Numbered from the stretch's first letter, positions 44,513 through 54,645 are shown. The stretch is DNA of 64,000 nt from Candidatus Kapaibacterium sp. (GCA_028284775.1 JANQRB010000015.1:1-64000), one strand, 5' to 3'. Translations and numbers: made by a program. The notes: generated by a model not told the origin, from the sequence alone.

Positions 44513-45554
44513 AATCGCACCATCTGTTTGTTTGGAACGGCAGCGAAAATAGGCGCCAAACTGCTCACTCGACAGTTCACTTTCTGCTCATTTTCAGATC
44601 ATTTTGATAAAAACCTGAAAAAAAGAGCTGTTATTCGGATCTTGCGGGAGTCGCGTTCGCTGACATCGGCCGCATTCGGAGTCTTCGCATGGCTCTTTGC
44701 GCGGTAGATACTATTCCTCGATCTGTCAATTCGGATAGGCGAATGGGCGCTGAGATATCCCCAGGCTCATGCCTGGCTTCGACAATCATTGTTCGCCCCC
44801 GCCATCTATTAGCAGGCATGGATTCTCGCCCCATTTATTGCGACCTCAATTTCAGCTGTCCCTGCTATGGGTGAACTGTGGAGTATAAGCAATACCGACC
44901 CCGAGCGAACATCTTGCCTCGGAGTACTTTCGGAACGAGATTGGCCGCTGCATCGCCACGACATATCAAGAGCAGCTTGACAGCGAATCGTTAAACCATA
45001 CAGGACCATGAGCCGATTTGTCACACTGCCAATCGCTTATCCGGTGTTCTCTCGCGGCGGAAAAGTGGTCATGGAATGGAACTGAAACTTGCAATTCCCA
45101 ATGCGATTCCAGACCTCCAATTATTGCCGACCTTGCTCGGAAGAAAACTTGAATACGCCGTTCCACGTTTCGACATCGGCAAACTCGGACCGGTGAGTGC
45201 CATGAGCTGACCGCTCAGCACTTCCTCGCGCCTAAAGGCTTCAGCTCTTTTGTAAAGTAATCCGGCATTCGTATTGTTGTAGCTGTTAAGTGCACCGGCG
45301 TTTCAATTCAAATCGAGACAGAACACGGTAAACGTTAAATTTTATTGAATTTGGCGATGGTGGCGTGTGGTCTTGGCTCAAAGTCCGAAGTTGGTGGCGG
45401 CGAGAGGAGGAGGGCCCTTCGGACACATTTTTAATGATTACCGTTGCTGCAGCAACTACCAACTATTATCTTCAATCCACCAATAAACAACAAGCTTCTT
45501 ATAAACATCCATCCGACACGAATGAAACAGCTCTACATTTTAGCGCAAGGAAAT
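44513..45554. other. 1-kb intergenic region, no gene recognised
   Basis: Only short frames (about 60-100 codons) are present and none has a domain. No terminator, tRNA or repeat was found. Part of 45370-45550 is the downstream region of the second histidine kinase. Confidence 0.4.
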
Positions 45555-47942
45555 TCAGGACTCAACTGGCAGCGCCACGAGAAAAACCGCACCCTTTCCC
45601 GGCTCGCTTTCACACCATACTTCGCCTTGCATTTCTTCCACCAGGCTTTTAACAATCGAAAGGCCAAGGCCGGTCGAGCTTTCGCCTGCGGTGGGACGGG
45701 CGGAGAGGCGGGCGAATTTTCCAAAGAGCTTCGGCATGTCCTCTGTTGAGATGCCGGGGCCTTCGTCGCGCAGCTCGAAGAGGATCCGCTCAGCATCAAG
45801 GCGCAGGCTGAGGACGACGCGTTTGTGGGCCGGTGAATATTTGATGGCGTTGGAAACGAGGTTGTCGAGCACGCGGGCCAGCAGAGCTTCATCAGCGCGG
45901 ACAGGGGTGAGATCCTCTGCGGCGCGCAGTTGCAGTGCAATGTCTTTGTCACCGGCGGCGATCGTGAATCGGGCCAGCGCCGCGCGGGCCTGCTCGGCCG
46001 CATCCAGACCTTGAAGCCGGATAGACAGCTTACGGCGCTCGATGGCGTTGATGTCCAACAAATCTTCTATCAGCCGCAGCATGCGCTGCGAACTGCCCGC
46101 AATGTCTTCCATCAATTCGCACAGCTCGGCAGGAGGTATTGTGGCGTGACTTTTGTGAACAATGCGCGCTATCGATGAAATGTTGCCTAAGGGGTTTTTC
46201 AGGTCATGCGATGCAATGCCCAGGAAGTTGTCTTTCTCGTCATTTAATGCACTCAGGTCGCTGTTGGCTTGCTGCAACTCGTGCAGAGCTTGCCGGAGCT
46301 CAACATTCTTGAGCCGGTGGATCTCGGCTTCTTTTCTGGCCCGCTCTACTTCATGCAGGGCACGCAGATTGCGTAGCTTTAATTCGTTTTGCGTTGCCGT
46401 TTCTTTGTCGCGCGACTCGACATACTGCTCGTGACATTGAAGTGCTCTGTCAAAATCGCCGCTAGTCTTAAACAACTGATACAGTTCGTAGTATGCCTGT
46501 GAAGCGATGTTGCGAGCATCGAGTTTCGCAGCGAGTGCGAGGGAGTGCTGCAACAGCATTACACAGGGTGCTGTAGAGGTGTCGCTTGGTTTTTCGCCGA
46601 CAACAGCTAAAGCACGCGTCAACAACTCCTCGGAAGATTCGAAGTCACGCTTGCAAAGTTTGCCTAATTGCAGAAAACACTGCGCCTTGCCCCGCGCATC
46701 ATCAATCTCCTGGCAGAGAGTCAGATGCTGCAACATGTAATCGGCTGCGAGCAGATAATGTCCTAAATGTCGGTAGGTTCGGCCGATATTGGCGAGCGCT
46801 ATTGCAACGCCTTGCTTGTGACCGACGGTGCGTTGTTGTTCGAGACTGGTAAAGAAATACTCTAAAGCTTCTTCATACTTTTTCTCATGAAGCAAAATAC
46901 TGCCGATGTTGTTAAGTGCGGCGGCACTGTTATGTTTTTCCCCAACCCTCTTGGAAACCTTCAGGCATTCGTGATAACAGTCCAGCGCGTCCTGAAAGTG
47001 TTCGAGTTTCTCATAGGCCCGCCCTAACTCAAGCAGGGCGATAGCTTCGCCAAGTACATCGCCGACCTCGCGATAGATACTAAGGCTTTGTAACTGATAA
47101 TCGATTGCCGTTAAGTTGTCGCCCAGGTTGTAATAGTTACTGCCGATTGCCGTCAGCGTCGCCGCCTCATCCTGCTTGAATCCCCTGGCGCGCTGCAGCT
47201 CCAGCGTTTCTATGAGAATCCGGGTACCCTCAGCGATTTCACCACGCATATTGTGAGTTACAGCGATGTTGCGCTGCAGAACGTTAAGTGAACGCCGGTT
47301 GCCTGTCGCGCGGAAATGCTGCAGGCTTTCTCGATAGCAGCGCAGTGCTTCTGCGTAGTTGCTCAGACAGAAGAAGTTAAGTCCCCGGTTATAGAAGACT
47401 TCGCCGATGCCGTTGCGATCATCCAGGTCTTCGAAGATCCGCAGGGCGTGTTCGCAGCGCAGCTCCGATGTTTTGATATCACCCTGGACACGTTCGATCG
47501 CTGCGAGTCTGACCTGCGCGCGCGCCTTGTCGGCCAGCGCCACATCTTTGTCACCGGTGCTAAGCACCTGCTCAAAAATTGTTCGCGCCCCAGGCGTATC
47601 CCCTTTGGCATGGAGATTGATACCTTTCTCAACGAGCGTCGCCGCAATTCCGACCGGATCATTACGCTTTTGTTCCCCGGCGAGCACCTCGTCAAGCAAC
47701 TCAATAGCCTCGGTGAACTGTGCGTTCTGACGCAGGTGCCAGGCCAGAATGCGTTGCGCCCGGGCCGCCACCGCCCCATTGCCGGCTGACCGGGACTGCT
47801 GTAATTGTTTTTCGGCAAGACGACGGGAATGCGCGGGTTGTTCACCTCGTAAGCGCCAGGATTCATCAAGCACATCATGCCCGGCGGCGGCAGTGCCGGC
47901 CGCCACTTCCTTATCCATCTGAGTCGACTGGTAGTTGTTCAT
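45555..47942 (-). CDS. Soluble TPR-repeat sensor histidine kinase (second copy)
   Basis: 795-aa kinase related to the protein at 466-2451. A dozen or so TPR units occupy about 55-520 (LNNIGSILLHEKKYEEALEYF; IGRTYRHLGHY). A coiled coil (about 515-575) includes the shared EIHRLKNVEL. HisKA H579 lies in ASHDLKNP; the ATPase domain has DNLVSNAIKYS, DEGPGIS and TGLGLSIVK. No membrane segment is visible, so it is cytoplasmic. ATG 47942 is taken because the open frame further upstream overlaps the end of 48101-48928 and has no domain signal. No response regulator is adjacent. It probably senses a cytoplasmic or protein signal. Confidence 0.92.
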   Translation of the reverse strand: MNNYQSTQMDKEVAAGTAAAGHDVLDESWRLRGEQPAHSRRLAEKQLQQSRSAGNGAVAARAQRILAWHLRQNAQFTEAIELLDEVLAGEQKRNDPVGIAATLVEKGINLHAKGDTPGARTIFEQVLSTGDKDVALADKARAQVRLAAIERVQGDIKTSELRCEHALRIFEDLDDRNGIGEVFYNRGLNFFCLSNYAEALRCYRESLQHFRATGNRRSLNVLQRNIAVTHNMRGEIAEGTRILIETLELQRARGFKQDEAATLTAIGSNYYNLGDNLTAIDYQLQSLSIYREVGDVLGEAIALLELGRAYEKLEHFQDALDCYHECLKVSKRVGEKHNSAAALNNIGSILLHEKKYEEALEYFFTSLEQQRTVGHKQGVAIALANIGRTYRHLGHYLLAADYMLQHLTLCQEIDDARGKAQCFLQLGKLCKRDFESSEELLTRALAVVGEKPSDTSTAPCVMLLQHSLALAAKLDARNIASQAYYELYQLFKTSGDFDRALQCHEQYVESRDKETATQNELKLRNLRALHEVERARKEAEIHRLKNVELRQALHELQQANSDLSALNDEKDNFLGIASHDLKNPLGNISSIARIVHKSHATIPPAELCELMEDIAGSSQRMLRLIEDLLDINAIERRKLSIRLQGLDAAEQARAALARFTIAAGDKDIALQLRAAEDLTPVRADEALLARVLDNLVSNAIKYSPAHKRVVLSLRLDAERILFELRDEGPGISTEDMPKLFGKFARLSARPTAGESSTGLGLSIVKSLVEEMQGEVWCESEPGKGAVFLVALPVES

Positions 47943-48100
47943 TAGCAGAACAGCCTGGTTTGCGCCCGTGCGCCTGCGCTCCTGTTGCCAAAATCCGGTC
48001 TCGGATCCCAAATTTAGTCGAAAAATCCGGAGCGGCAAGAATGAGGCTGATCCCCGGCAAAGCCAGGTAGTTCCCCCCGGGAGCGCCGGCATTCGATCAC

Positions 48101-48928
48101 TCAAGGCACAAGCAGCGCTGTCCGCCTGATTTTGCCTGTCGCGAGCGTCAACAAACAATGCTGTTGCGGCAGTAAAACAATTTCCTCCGGGCGCACTATG
48201 CGGCGTGACAGCAATAGGCGTCCGGTCAGGTCGTGGAGCGTCATGCGAGCTCCCTGCCATTCGCCGCCGCCAAATTGAATCATGAGTGAATTTCCCTGCT
48301 GAACGGAATGCCAGGCTTGCTGCGGTTTGGTAGTCGCAACATCGGTGGTCCTGCCGCTGCCGGCCCGGATCATTGTGCCGGCCTGATTCTGAAAGGCAAA
48401 ATCCTTGATACTGATACTGCTGGTATCGGCGGGGATAGCGACGCGAATCCATGCATAGTGCCAAGCCGCCGCCTTACGGAAGCGCAGCCCGAGATAAGCG
48501 TCATCCACTCCCGGCCAGTCGCCATACAAGAAAAGGGCCTCACTGGAGATTTGAGTAGCTGTATTGTACCAGGTCATGCGCGCATCGCTTATGTCATCGC
48601 CGGAATTCAAGAGGACAGGCGTTCCGTCCGGATCGATCAGAATCTCCGCGCTGCGGCCGATCGAGGTATAGACTTCGGCTGCCTGAAAATCATCGAAGGG
48701 GTGAAAGTGCTTGAAATAGAAATCGAAAGTACCGTCGCCATCAAGATCCATGTCGTATCGTACCGAAAGATCATCGGTAGTGGCCGTTAGTGTGACATCG
48801 GGCTCGAGATCGGTATAGACGATTTGTGCTGAAGATGGGACGCTTGCAGCGCTGAAGCCCGTAATTATTACTATTAACAGGGCAGTCCAAATGAAATTTG
48901 CCCGCGGCAAGATAGTCAGCAAATGCAT
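48101..48928 (-). CDS. Secreted protein with T9SS-like C-terminus
   Basis: 275-aa exported protein. ATG 48928 begins a signal peptide (FIWTALLIVIITGFSAASVPSSA). The mature part starts with a DLDGDGTFDFYF element (a calcium-binding-like loop). The end (about 215-275) contains MTLHDLTGRLLLSRR and a QHCLLTLATG-like segment, a divergent T9SS sorting domain without the PNP element. It lies 158 bases upstream of the histidine-kinase start, same strand. Function unknown. Confidence 0.72.
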   Translation of the reverse strand: MHLLTILPRANFIWTALLIVIITGFSAASVPSSAQIVYTDLEPDVTLTATTDDLSVRYDMDLDGDGTFDFYFKHFHPFDDFQAAEVYTSIGRSAEILIDPDGTPVLLNSGDDISDARMTWYNTATQISSEALFLYGDWPGVDDAYLGLRFRKAAAWHYAWIRVAIPADTSSISIKDFAFQNQAGTMIRAGSGRTTDVATTKPQQAWHSVQQGNSLMIQFGGGEWQGARMTLHDLTGRLLLSRRIVRPEEIVLLPQQHCLLTLATGKIRRTALLVP

Positions 48929-49103
48929 GTGTGAAATTCCATCAATGATGAGAAAAGCCAAGGCTGCCTGTATATTCCGCAACCTGAAAATTGGATACCG
49001 GAGAATAATCTGCAAGACCGCAAATTGTTTCACTCTTCTCAACCGAGTATGGCGCTCCCGGCTTGCATCCGCTCTATGATGGTACTTCCTTGCTTCGTAT
49101 GAG

Positions 49104-51329
49104 TTATTTGACAAGCAGGATTTGTTGAATTTTTCTAGCGGATTCAGTTAGCAGTTCGCAGTAATAGACAGCTTGTGTCGATCTGAACGGTTCCCAGGAA
49201 TAATTATGCTGTCCGGCGGGCAGTACACCTTCGGCAATAGTAGCAATGCTGCGTCCGTGCAGGTCAAATACTTTCAGAGTGAAATGGGAATCCTTGTGAA
49301 GTCCGATACTAAACGTGGCGCGTTCTCTCAATGGATTTGGCGAGATGTGTAGTGTCGGTGGTGGTGAACCAGCATTTTGCTGTGCTGGAGATTCAATACC
49401 CGCAACCGCAAGAGTCTGCCGATAGACGCCATTATAGTATGTTGCCGCAAACATTCTGCCTTGTGGGCTGCAGGCGATCTGCAGTACAAAAAGCGGATTG
49501 GGGCCAGGTGTTCGCCGCCAGTTGTCGCCGAAGTCGTCCGATTGATAAATGCCGGCATCCCCGGTACTGATATAGAATTTGCCGCGCCCGTCGGCCGCAA
49601 GTCTTGTTTGCGAATATATAACATCCGATTCAAAGGGTACTTTCAGTTGAGTCCAGGTTGTTCCGAAATCCTGTGAACGATAAATGTCATCGTTCTTTAC
49701 TACCAGTGTAACTCCATCGGCGTTGCTGGCCATATGGTCGATGAATTCAGGAAAGGTTGCAAAGCGGTAAACATTGTGCCAGCTTGTGCCGTCGTCGGTG
49801 GAGCGGATCAGCATCGGAATACTCGCTGTGTAGGATGCGGCAAATAATTGACCCATGGGACTGGCGTGCAACCAGTAAATGAGCTTGTGGGGAGTCCCGC
49901 CAACCGTGAATCCGACATTAAGGCTGTGCCAGCGTTTTTCTTCTTCCGCAAAGCGCCATATACCATCCCTATGAGTAGCGACAAGTAATTCATTTCGTCG
50001 GTTGACGACAAGAGAGGCAACACCGCCACCGTTAAAATTCAACGACTCCCAGGATGCACCACTGCCGTCCGGCGAGCGATATATATCCGAGAAAGTTCCT
50101 ACAACTACAGCCTTGCCGGCCTGAATCGCCAAGCCTCGTATGCCGTTAGACAATTGTCCATTGTTGAAGTCGGCGCCGATGTGGAATTCAACGGGGTCCC
50201 AGCTCTGGCCTTCATCGCCGGAACGAAACACCGTGCTATTCCAAAGAGACGCCGCGAAGAGGCTTCCATCCGGATGAAATGCAAGTAGAGACGTCGATGC
50301 GTTCACCAACCCTGATTGGCTTGGAATAAAGCTGATTCCGTCGTTTGTCGAGCGGTAGACGCCATTCGAAGTGCCGGCAAACAAAGTGCCGCTTGCATCG
50401 AAGGTTGCATGAAGTATGTTAGTCAGGTGAAAAGAACGGCGCTCGCGTGGCGTTAATTCCACGGCATGCTTTTGCCAGGAATCGCCGCGATCCCGCGAAA
50501 TGTACAGGCTGGCGTCATCGCCGTCGAAAAAACCGACAACGATGCCGCGGTCGGGGTGAGCAACAACAAACGAAGGTTCGTCGCTCAAATCGATCTTCAG
50601 GCCGGAGCGCCATGTAGCGCCCTCATCGGAAGAAATGAACAGCTCGGTACTGCGTGCCGCATGACCTGAGTTGTAAACGAGCGCGTACAGCGTGCCTCTG
50701 CTGTCGCGAGTTAACTGTTGAAACCGGGCATTTCTTGAGAATACTTTAGTCTTTACCCAGGATTCCGCCGCTTGAGAAGAACGATAAATGCCTTCCGCAT
50801 CGACTGCCGAAATCAGTATTTCACTATTTGTCAGCACGATATCCAGGACTGGATTGTTAACAGGGCTGATCGAAATACGGTCCCAGTTTTGTCCGCCGTT
50901 ATCAGAGCGGAATATCGCCTTGCCCCGCGCGAACATCCTGCCTTGGGAAGTGACGATCAATTTATGAATGTTGGCGGCCCGTGTATCGGCATCGCTAAGC
51001 CGTTGCCACGTTGCGCCATCATTCAGTGATCTGTGAATTCCGGCGCGCAAATTTCCGGCATAGAGAACATTGTCCCTGCCGACAGTCATTGGGAGGCCAG
51101 TCGATTGGCGGAAGAGATCGCCACCGCTGATAGTCCAGTGCAAGCCGCGGTCGTCAGAGCGAAAAATACCACCCGGCCCGCTGACAAACATGTAGCCGTT
51201 GACATCGGCAAGAAGCGCGTACACCTGATTGCCCTCCGGCCCCCTGGACTGTTCCCAAAAATCCTGCGCCCGAAGCGGCGCAAAGACAAAATTGAGACAG
51301 ATAAAGAAGCCTAAGAAAAGCCATTTCAT
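49104..51329 (-). CDS. BNR-repeat (Asp-box) propeller protein with T9SS sorting domain
   Basis: 741-aa secreted protein. ATG 51329 has CGGAG upstream and a signal peptide (LFLGFFICLNFVFAPLRAQ). The body carries many Asp-box repeats (IFRSDDRGLHW, IHRSLNDGATW, VFRSGDEGQSW, IYRSQDFGTTW), indicating one or two beta-propellers like sortilin/VPS10 or photosynthesis-system BNR proteins. The C-terminus (about 665-741) has ISPNPLRERATF, VFDLHGRSI and VLPAGQHNYSW, a T9SS domain. It is a paralogue of 56508-58664. Ligand unknown; no sialidase catalytic set was found. Confidence 0.88.
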   Translation of the reverse strand: MKWLFLGFFICLNFVFAPLRAQDFWEQSRGPEGNQVYALLADVNGYMFVSGPGGIFRSDDRGLHWTISGGDLFRQSTGLPMTVGRDNVLYAGNLRAGIHRSLNDGATWQRLSDADTRAANIHKLIVTSQGRMFARGKAIFRSDNGGQNWDRISISPVNNPVLDIVLTNSEILISAVDAEGIYRSSQAAESWVKTKVFSRNARFQQLTRDSRGTLYALVYNSGHAARSTELFISSDEGATWRSGLKIDLSDEPSFVVAHPDRGIVVGFFDGDDASLYISRDRGDSWQKHAVELTPRERRSFHLTNILHATFDASGTLFAGTSNGVYRSTNDGISFIPSQSGLVNASTSLLAFHPDGSLFAASLWNSTVFRSGDEGQSWDPVEFHIGADFNNGQLSNGIRGLAIQAGKAVVVGTFSDIYRSPDGSGASWESLNFNGGGVASLVVNRRNELLVATHRDGIWRFAEEEKRWHSLNVGFTVGGTPHKLIYWLHASPMGQLFAASYTASIPMLIRSTDDGTSWHNVYRFATFPEFIDHMASNADGVTLVVKNDDIYRSQDFGTTWTQLKVPFESDVIYSQTRLAADGRGKFYISTGDAGIYQSDDFGDNWRRTPGPNPLFVLQIACSPQGRMFAATYYNGVYRQTLAVAGIESPAQQNAGSPPPTLHISPNPLRERATFSIGLHKDSHFTLKVFDLHGRSIATIAEGVLPAGQHNYSWEPFRSTQAVYYCELLTESARKIQQILLVK

Positions 51330-52056
51330 ACAAACTCCGAGATTATCAGCGAAAAATGCTCGTTGACGTCCGGACCGTCTTGGTCGACATAATCGCAGAG
51401 ATGAGAGTGGGGCATTGAGAGTAATGCAATCAGAACACAAGAAGCTACAACGAGGATGCATTCAGTTGCAACAAAAAAGGACGTTTCGGATAAGGGCCCT
51501 GAATCAGGTCGAGAGTTCGGTCAGATTCGATAAACTCGGGAAGTCTGTGAAATCAGCGAACGATTCCAGCTGGTCCGCGCTAGACTGCTCAGCCACAAAT
51601 TTCACATTGGCATTGCCAATGCTCTGATGGAGTCCTTTAATGAAGATTTCCGTATTGTGCCAGGCGGAAAAGCGTGCTGACGCGATAACATCGATAGACC
51701 CTACAGGACCACAACGGCCCTTAGCTTTTGTTCGGCAAAGCCTGTCTGCTTGCCGACAACGACAGGACAAAAAATGCGTTAACCCGCAATCAGATCGGAT
51801 GAGATCTGAAGTAAGGCAAATGGCCACTGCGGGGAGGTTTACGCATTGTTGCTGCCGGTTAAGGCAATATACCCAACGTGCCTGCCAGTGGATGCACGAC
51901 CGCCGCTTATTGTGCTGCCCTTCGATGAGGGAAATGCGCGAAGTAAAGGGCCCGTAAACGATGTCAGAGTTAAGGCCTCGAGATCTGTTAACATCTGAAA
52001 TTCAAGCGAGCGGCCGAGAAAGTTCGCGGGATGCCCTGCCGTCCCTTTCCCATTGC
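51330..52056. other. Intergenic, possible gene remnant
   Basis: 727 bases. The minus-strand frame 51504-51827 has a protein-like tail (around TEIFIKGLHQSIGNANVKF) but no start signal or family, so it could be a decayed gene. Nothing else is recognisable. Confidence 0.35.
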
Positions 52057-52965
52057 CTAGGGCGTTGAGAGATAGGGTTTGCTGTCGCCTACGAATCCCA
52101 GGCTCCGGTCAGGATACAGCAGCGCCTTGGGGAAGCCGTCAAAGCTGAAGGATTCAACCGTCAGGCGGTGAATATAGCTGTCGAGATCGTCTTCCGCATT
52201 TAGTTGGATCGTAAGGACGTGCGGAATCTCGACGCCCGCTATCGCCCGATAGTCTGAGTAGCGAATTGAACCGTACCAGTTCGGCGGCGCCGGCTGGTAG
52301 TTTTCGCGGACAGTGAAGTTGATAAGCTCCATTCGACCGGAGCTTCGGTTAATCCATAATAAATATTGATCGAATTTGTCATTGGCGCTCAAGGACTCCC
52401 AGGTCACAAACACCTGGTCGTAGAGCTGCCCCTCGAATTCTTTTTCGCCGGCATAGTAGATGATAGGAGCTTTCAGCAAGCGACCCGGCGATTCGAGAAA
52501 ATAGCTATATGCCGCCAGGGCAAAGCCGATCCCCTCATTCTCTTCAAAACGCAGACTGTCGCCGGGCTCGTGCATGTAGGTTTGCCACGATTGCAGGCCC
52601 CAGATTAAACCCGTGTCATCGCCTTCAAGTATCTCCATCCGGCTGTCGAAGCTGTTAACAGCGAACTGCAGACGCATACGCTCATTGTTGACTGGCCAGG
52701 GATTACCGAAAGAGCCGAGCAATCCCGCCCATTCATCTTTGCCGATTAACTCGAAAGTCTCGAATGTTAACAGCTTTTGATAACCATGTCTGGCAGCGGC
52801 CTGCTCCAGAATTGCTCGTCCTTTTTGAGCCAGCGCGCTGGAGCCGCCCTGCTCCTCCAGATATGCGGTGCGCAAGTCGGCCATTTTGCAGCTCTGAAGT
52901 GTCAAAGCTGCTATGGCTCCCAACAAGCAAAATCGCAGTGCTCTTCGCAGGTGAACTATTAGCAT
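52057..52965 (-). CDS. Lipoprotein, likely TetR target
   Basis: 302-aa lipoprotein with signal peptide and lipobox TLQSC. Residues about 35-290 are beta-rich (FELIGKDEWAGLLG, LQFAVNSFDSRMEILEGDDTGLIWGLQSW, FTVRENYQPAPPNWYGSIRYSDY, VLTIQLNAEDDL), suggestive of a LolA/LolB-like or START-type cavity protein. Ribosome site GAGGAG precedes ATG 52965. A TetR-type operator (52991-53006) sits directly upstream, and the TetR gene follows upstream on the same strand. It could bind hydrophobic molecules in the envelope. Confidence 0.82.
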   Translation of the reverse strand: MLIVHLRRALRFCLLGAIAALTLQSCKMADLRTAYLEEQGGSSALAQKGRAILEQAAARHGYQKLLTFETFELIGKDEWAGLLGSFGNPWPVNNERMRLQFAVNSFDSRMEILEGDDTGLIWGLQSWQTYMHEPGDSLRFEENEGIGFALAAYSYFLESPGRLLKAPIIYYAGEKEFEGQLYDQVFVTWESLSANDKFDQYLLWINRSSGRMELINFTVRENYQPAPPNWYGSIRYSDYRAIAGVEIPHVLTIQLNAEDDLDSYIHRLTVESFSFDGFPKALLYPDRSLGFVGDSKPYLSTP

Positions 52966-52990
52966 GAAAAACTCCTCGCAAAGTAAAACT

Positions 52991-53006
52991 TAGACCGGTC
53001 TGTCTA
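52991..53006. promoter_or_regulatory. TetR operator upstream of the lipoprotein gene
   Basis: TAGACCGGTCTGTCTA, with outer arms TAGAC/GTCTA and an inner AGACCGGTCT palindrome, resembles NemR-type operators. A related site TAGACCAGTCGGTACA lies at 53659-53674, upstream of the TetR gene itself. Confidence 0.65.
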
Positions 53007-53024
53007 TTTGACGATCAAAAAAAT

Positions 53025-53609
53025 TCACGAAACGCTAAGAATGTTCATTGACACCTGTAGAAAGTGTTGCAAAGGTTGAGAACTGCGAAGGCCCTTCATT
53101 CGCACCAATGCGCCGTAAAAGCTCGTGTGCAGATAATCGGCCAGTTCCGGGGCCGGATAGGCCCTTGAAATTTCGCCTTGCTTCTGTCCTTCGGCGATAC
53201 ATTCGGCGATAATGGCAACGATGCGCTCAAAATGCTGTCGCAAGGCAAGGGCTACTGCGTCATTATTGCCGGCGATTTCCTGGGTCAGATTGTTGATGAG
53301 GCAGCCATAGCGGCAGCCTTCGCTTTCATTGCCGTTTATCAGTGATTCGTAAAAGTGTTTGAGGCGATTGAGGGGCGTTCGGCTTTTATCCCGCAGTTTG
53401 CCTGCCACATAGGCGTCGTAGATGTCGGCATAACGCTGCATCACCTGCAGGCCGAAGTCTTCCTTGCTCTTGAAAAAATTGTAGAAAGAGCCCTTGGGAA
53501 TGCCGCCGGCCCGCAGGATATCCTCCACGCCGGTATTGTTGAAACCCTGCCGGCGGAAAAGGTCGATCCCGCTGTCCAGAATGTCGTCGATATTGTGTTT
53601 GCGCCGCAT
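53025..53609 (-). CDS. TetR-family regulator of the 52991 operator
   Basis: 194-aa TetR repressor. The HTH (about 5-50) has LFRRQGFNNTGVEDILRAGGIPKGSFYNFFKSKEDF (split motifs NTGVEDIL, PKGSFYNFF). The C-terminal part contains the YGCLINNLTQEIA segment of the YcdC/NemR-like subgroup. ATG 53609 is used because the frame upstream (to 53657) begins with TTG and would overlap the operator. It is expected to bind 52991-53006 and 53659-53674, so it controls itself and the lipoprotein gene. Confidence 0.92.
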   Translation of the reverse strand: MRRKHNIDDILDSGIDLFRRQGFNNTGVEDILRAGGIPKGSFYNFFKSKEDFGLQVMQRYADIYDAYVAGKLRDKSRTPLNRLKHFYESLINGNESEGCRYGCLINNLTQEIAGNNDAVALALRQHFERIVAIIAECIAEGQKQGEISRAYPAPELADYLHTSFYGALVRMKGLRSSQPLQHFLQVSMNILSVS

Positions 53610-53658
53610 CGTAATCGTTGGCGGGAATATCTGATTCTGATCGATTTGGATTATCAAT

Positions 53659-53674
53659 TAGACCAGTCGGTACA
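53659..53674. promoter_or_regulatory. Second TetR operator, upstream of the TetR gene at 53025
   Basis: TAGACCAGTCGGTACA matches the 52991-53006 operator at 12 of 16 positions and lies about 50 bases upstream of the proposed TetR start, fitting autoregulation. Confidence 0.55.
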
Positions 53675-53734
53675 AAACTAGTGAATCTGATTTTTCTTCC
53701 AAAAGTATTTTCCAGATTACGAAAAATTACCGTC

Positions 53735-53769
53735 AAAAAAATTGCGACCGCCCTGTTGAAGGCGGTCGC
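53735..53769 (-). terminator. Rho-independent terminator of the SDR gene
   Basis: On the minus strand GCGACCGCC and GGCGGTCGC form a perfect 9-bp stem with an 8-base loop, followed by a T-tract of seven. It lies about 40 bases after the SDR stop. Confidence 0.85.
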
Positions 53770-53810
53770 GCGAAGAGGAGAGAATGTTCGAATCTGAAAA
53801 TGGATGAGGG

Positions 53811-54560
53811 TCAGGCGATGGATATCCCGCCGTCCACTACCAACTCCTCGCCGGTGATGAAGCTCGCCTCGTCCGATGCGAGAAAGAGAGCCGCCTTGGC
53901 GACTTCTTCGGATTGGCCGAAGCGCCGCAGCAGCACTTTTTGCGAGACATTGGCGCCGAATTCATCCATTTGTTCCTGCGTGAGCCCGACCTTGCCGAAA
54001 AGCGGTGTTTCAACCGGGCCAGGGCTGACGGCATTGACCCGAATGTTGCGTTCGGCAAGCTCGGCGGCGGCCACCTGCACCAGCGAGCGCAAACCGGCTT
54101 TGCTTGCGGCATAGGCTCCCAGCATCGGCATGCCTTTCTCGTTGGCAATCGTCGTGGTCGCAATGACTGACGCGCCGTCATTCAGATAAGGCAGCGCTGC
54201 CTGAATCGTAAAGAACGGTCCCTTGAGGTTGATGTTCGTTATCTCGTCGAAGACTTCCTCCGAGGTTTGCGCCACCGGTGCAAAGCGCGCGATGCCGGCG
54301 TTGAGGAACAGTATGTCCAGCTTGCCGAAGCGTTCCTGGACGGCGCTGAAGAGCGGGGCGTTGTCGCTCAGTTTGGCGGCATCGGCGCGCAGTGTCAGGA
54401 CTTCGCCATTGAATTCTTCATTTAGCCTGTCCAGCGTCTGCTGATTGCGTCCCGAGATGGCTACCCTGGCGCCGGCCGCAAGAAATGCCTTTGCCGAAGC
54501 CAGACCGATGCCGCTTGTAGCACCGGTGATGAGCGCTGTTTTTCCTTCCAATCGATTCAT
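53811..54560 (-). CDS. Short-chain dehydrogenase/reductase
   Basis: 249-aa NAD(P)-dependent oxidoreductase of the classical SDR type. TGATSGIG (12-19) is the cofactor motif, NAG at 87-89, and Y150-x3-K154 the catalytic pair. The usual serine 13 residues before the Tyr is Thr (T137), a conservative change. RVNAVSPGPVETPLF and the DGG end fit SDRs of the YkvO-like group. It follows a TetR gene on the same strand and has its own operator-like palindrome (54602-54619), so it is the likely regulated target. Substrate unknown, probably a carbonyl compound. Confidence 0.93.
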   Translation of the reverse strand: MNRLEGKTALITGATSGIGLASAKAFLAAGARVAISGRNQQTLDRLNEEFNGEVLTLRADAAKLSDNAPLFSAVQERFGKLDILFLNAGIARFAPVAQTSEEVFDEITNINLKGPFFTIQAALPYLNDGASVIATTTIANEKGMPMLGAYAASKAGLRSLVQVAAAELAERNIRVNAVSPGPVETPLFGKVGLTQEQMDEFGANVSQKVLLRRFGQSEEVAKAALFLASDEASFITGEELVVDGGISIA

Positions 54561-54601
54561 AACAATGTTTTCCCTTTACTGAGTTTTACAAAACTGAAAT
54601 A

Positions 54602-54619
54602 AATATGACCAGTCGTATT
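54602..54619. promoter_or_regulatory. TetR operator upstream of the SDR gene
   Basis: AATATGACCAGTCGTATT: arms AATA/TATT and GAC/GTC. It matches the site at 254-271 of the 55-kb region (55254-55271), AATATGACCGGTCGTCTT, next to the TetR gene. Confidence 0.65.
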
Positions 54620-54645
54620 AAGTTCAGGCAAAAAAAAGCAAACCC

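Noticed and set aside
47943-48464. N-terminal extension of the second histidine kinase
   Set aside because: It overlaps the end of the secreted-protein gene at 48101 and encodes low-complexity, basic sequence with no domain; ATG 47942 is a better start.
51504-51827. Minus-strand frame in an intergenic gap
   Set aside because: Protein-like tail but no start signal or family; kept only as a possible remnant.
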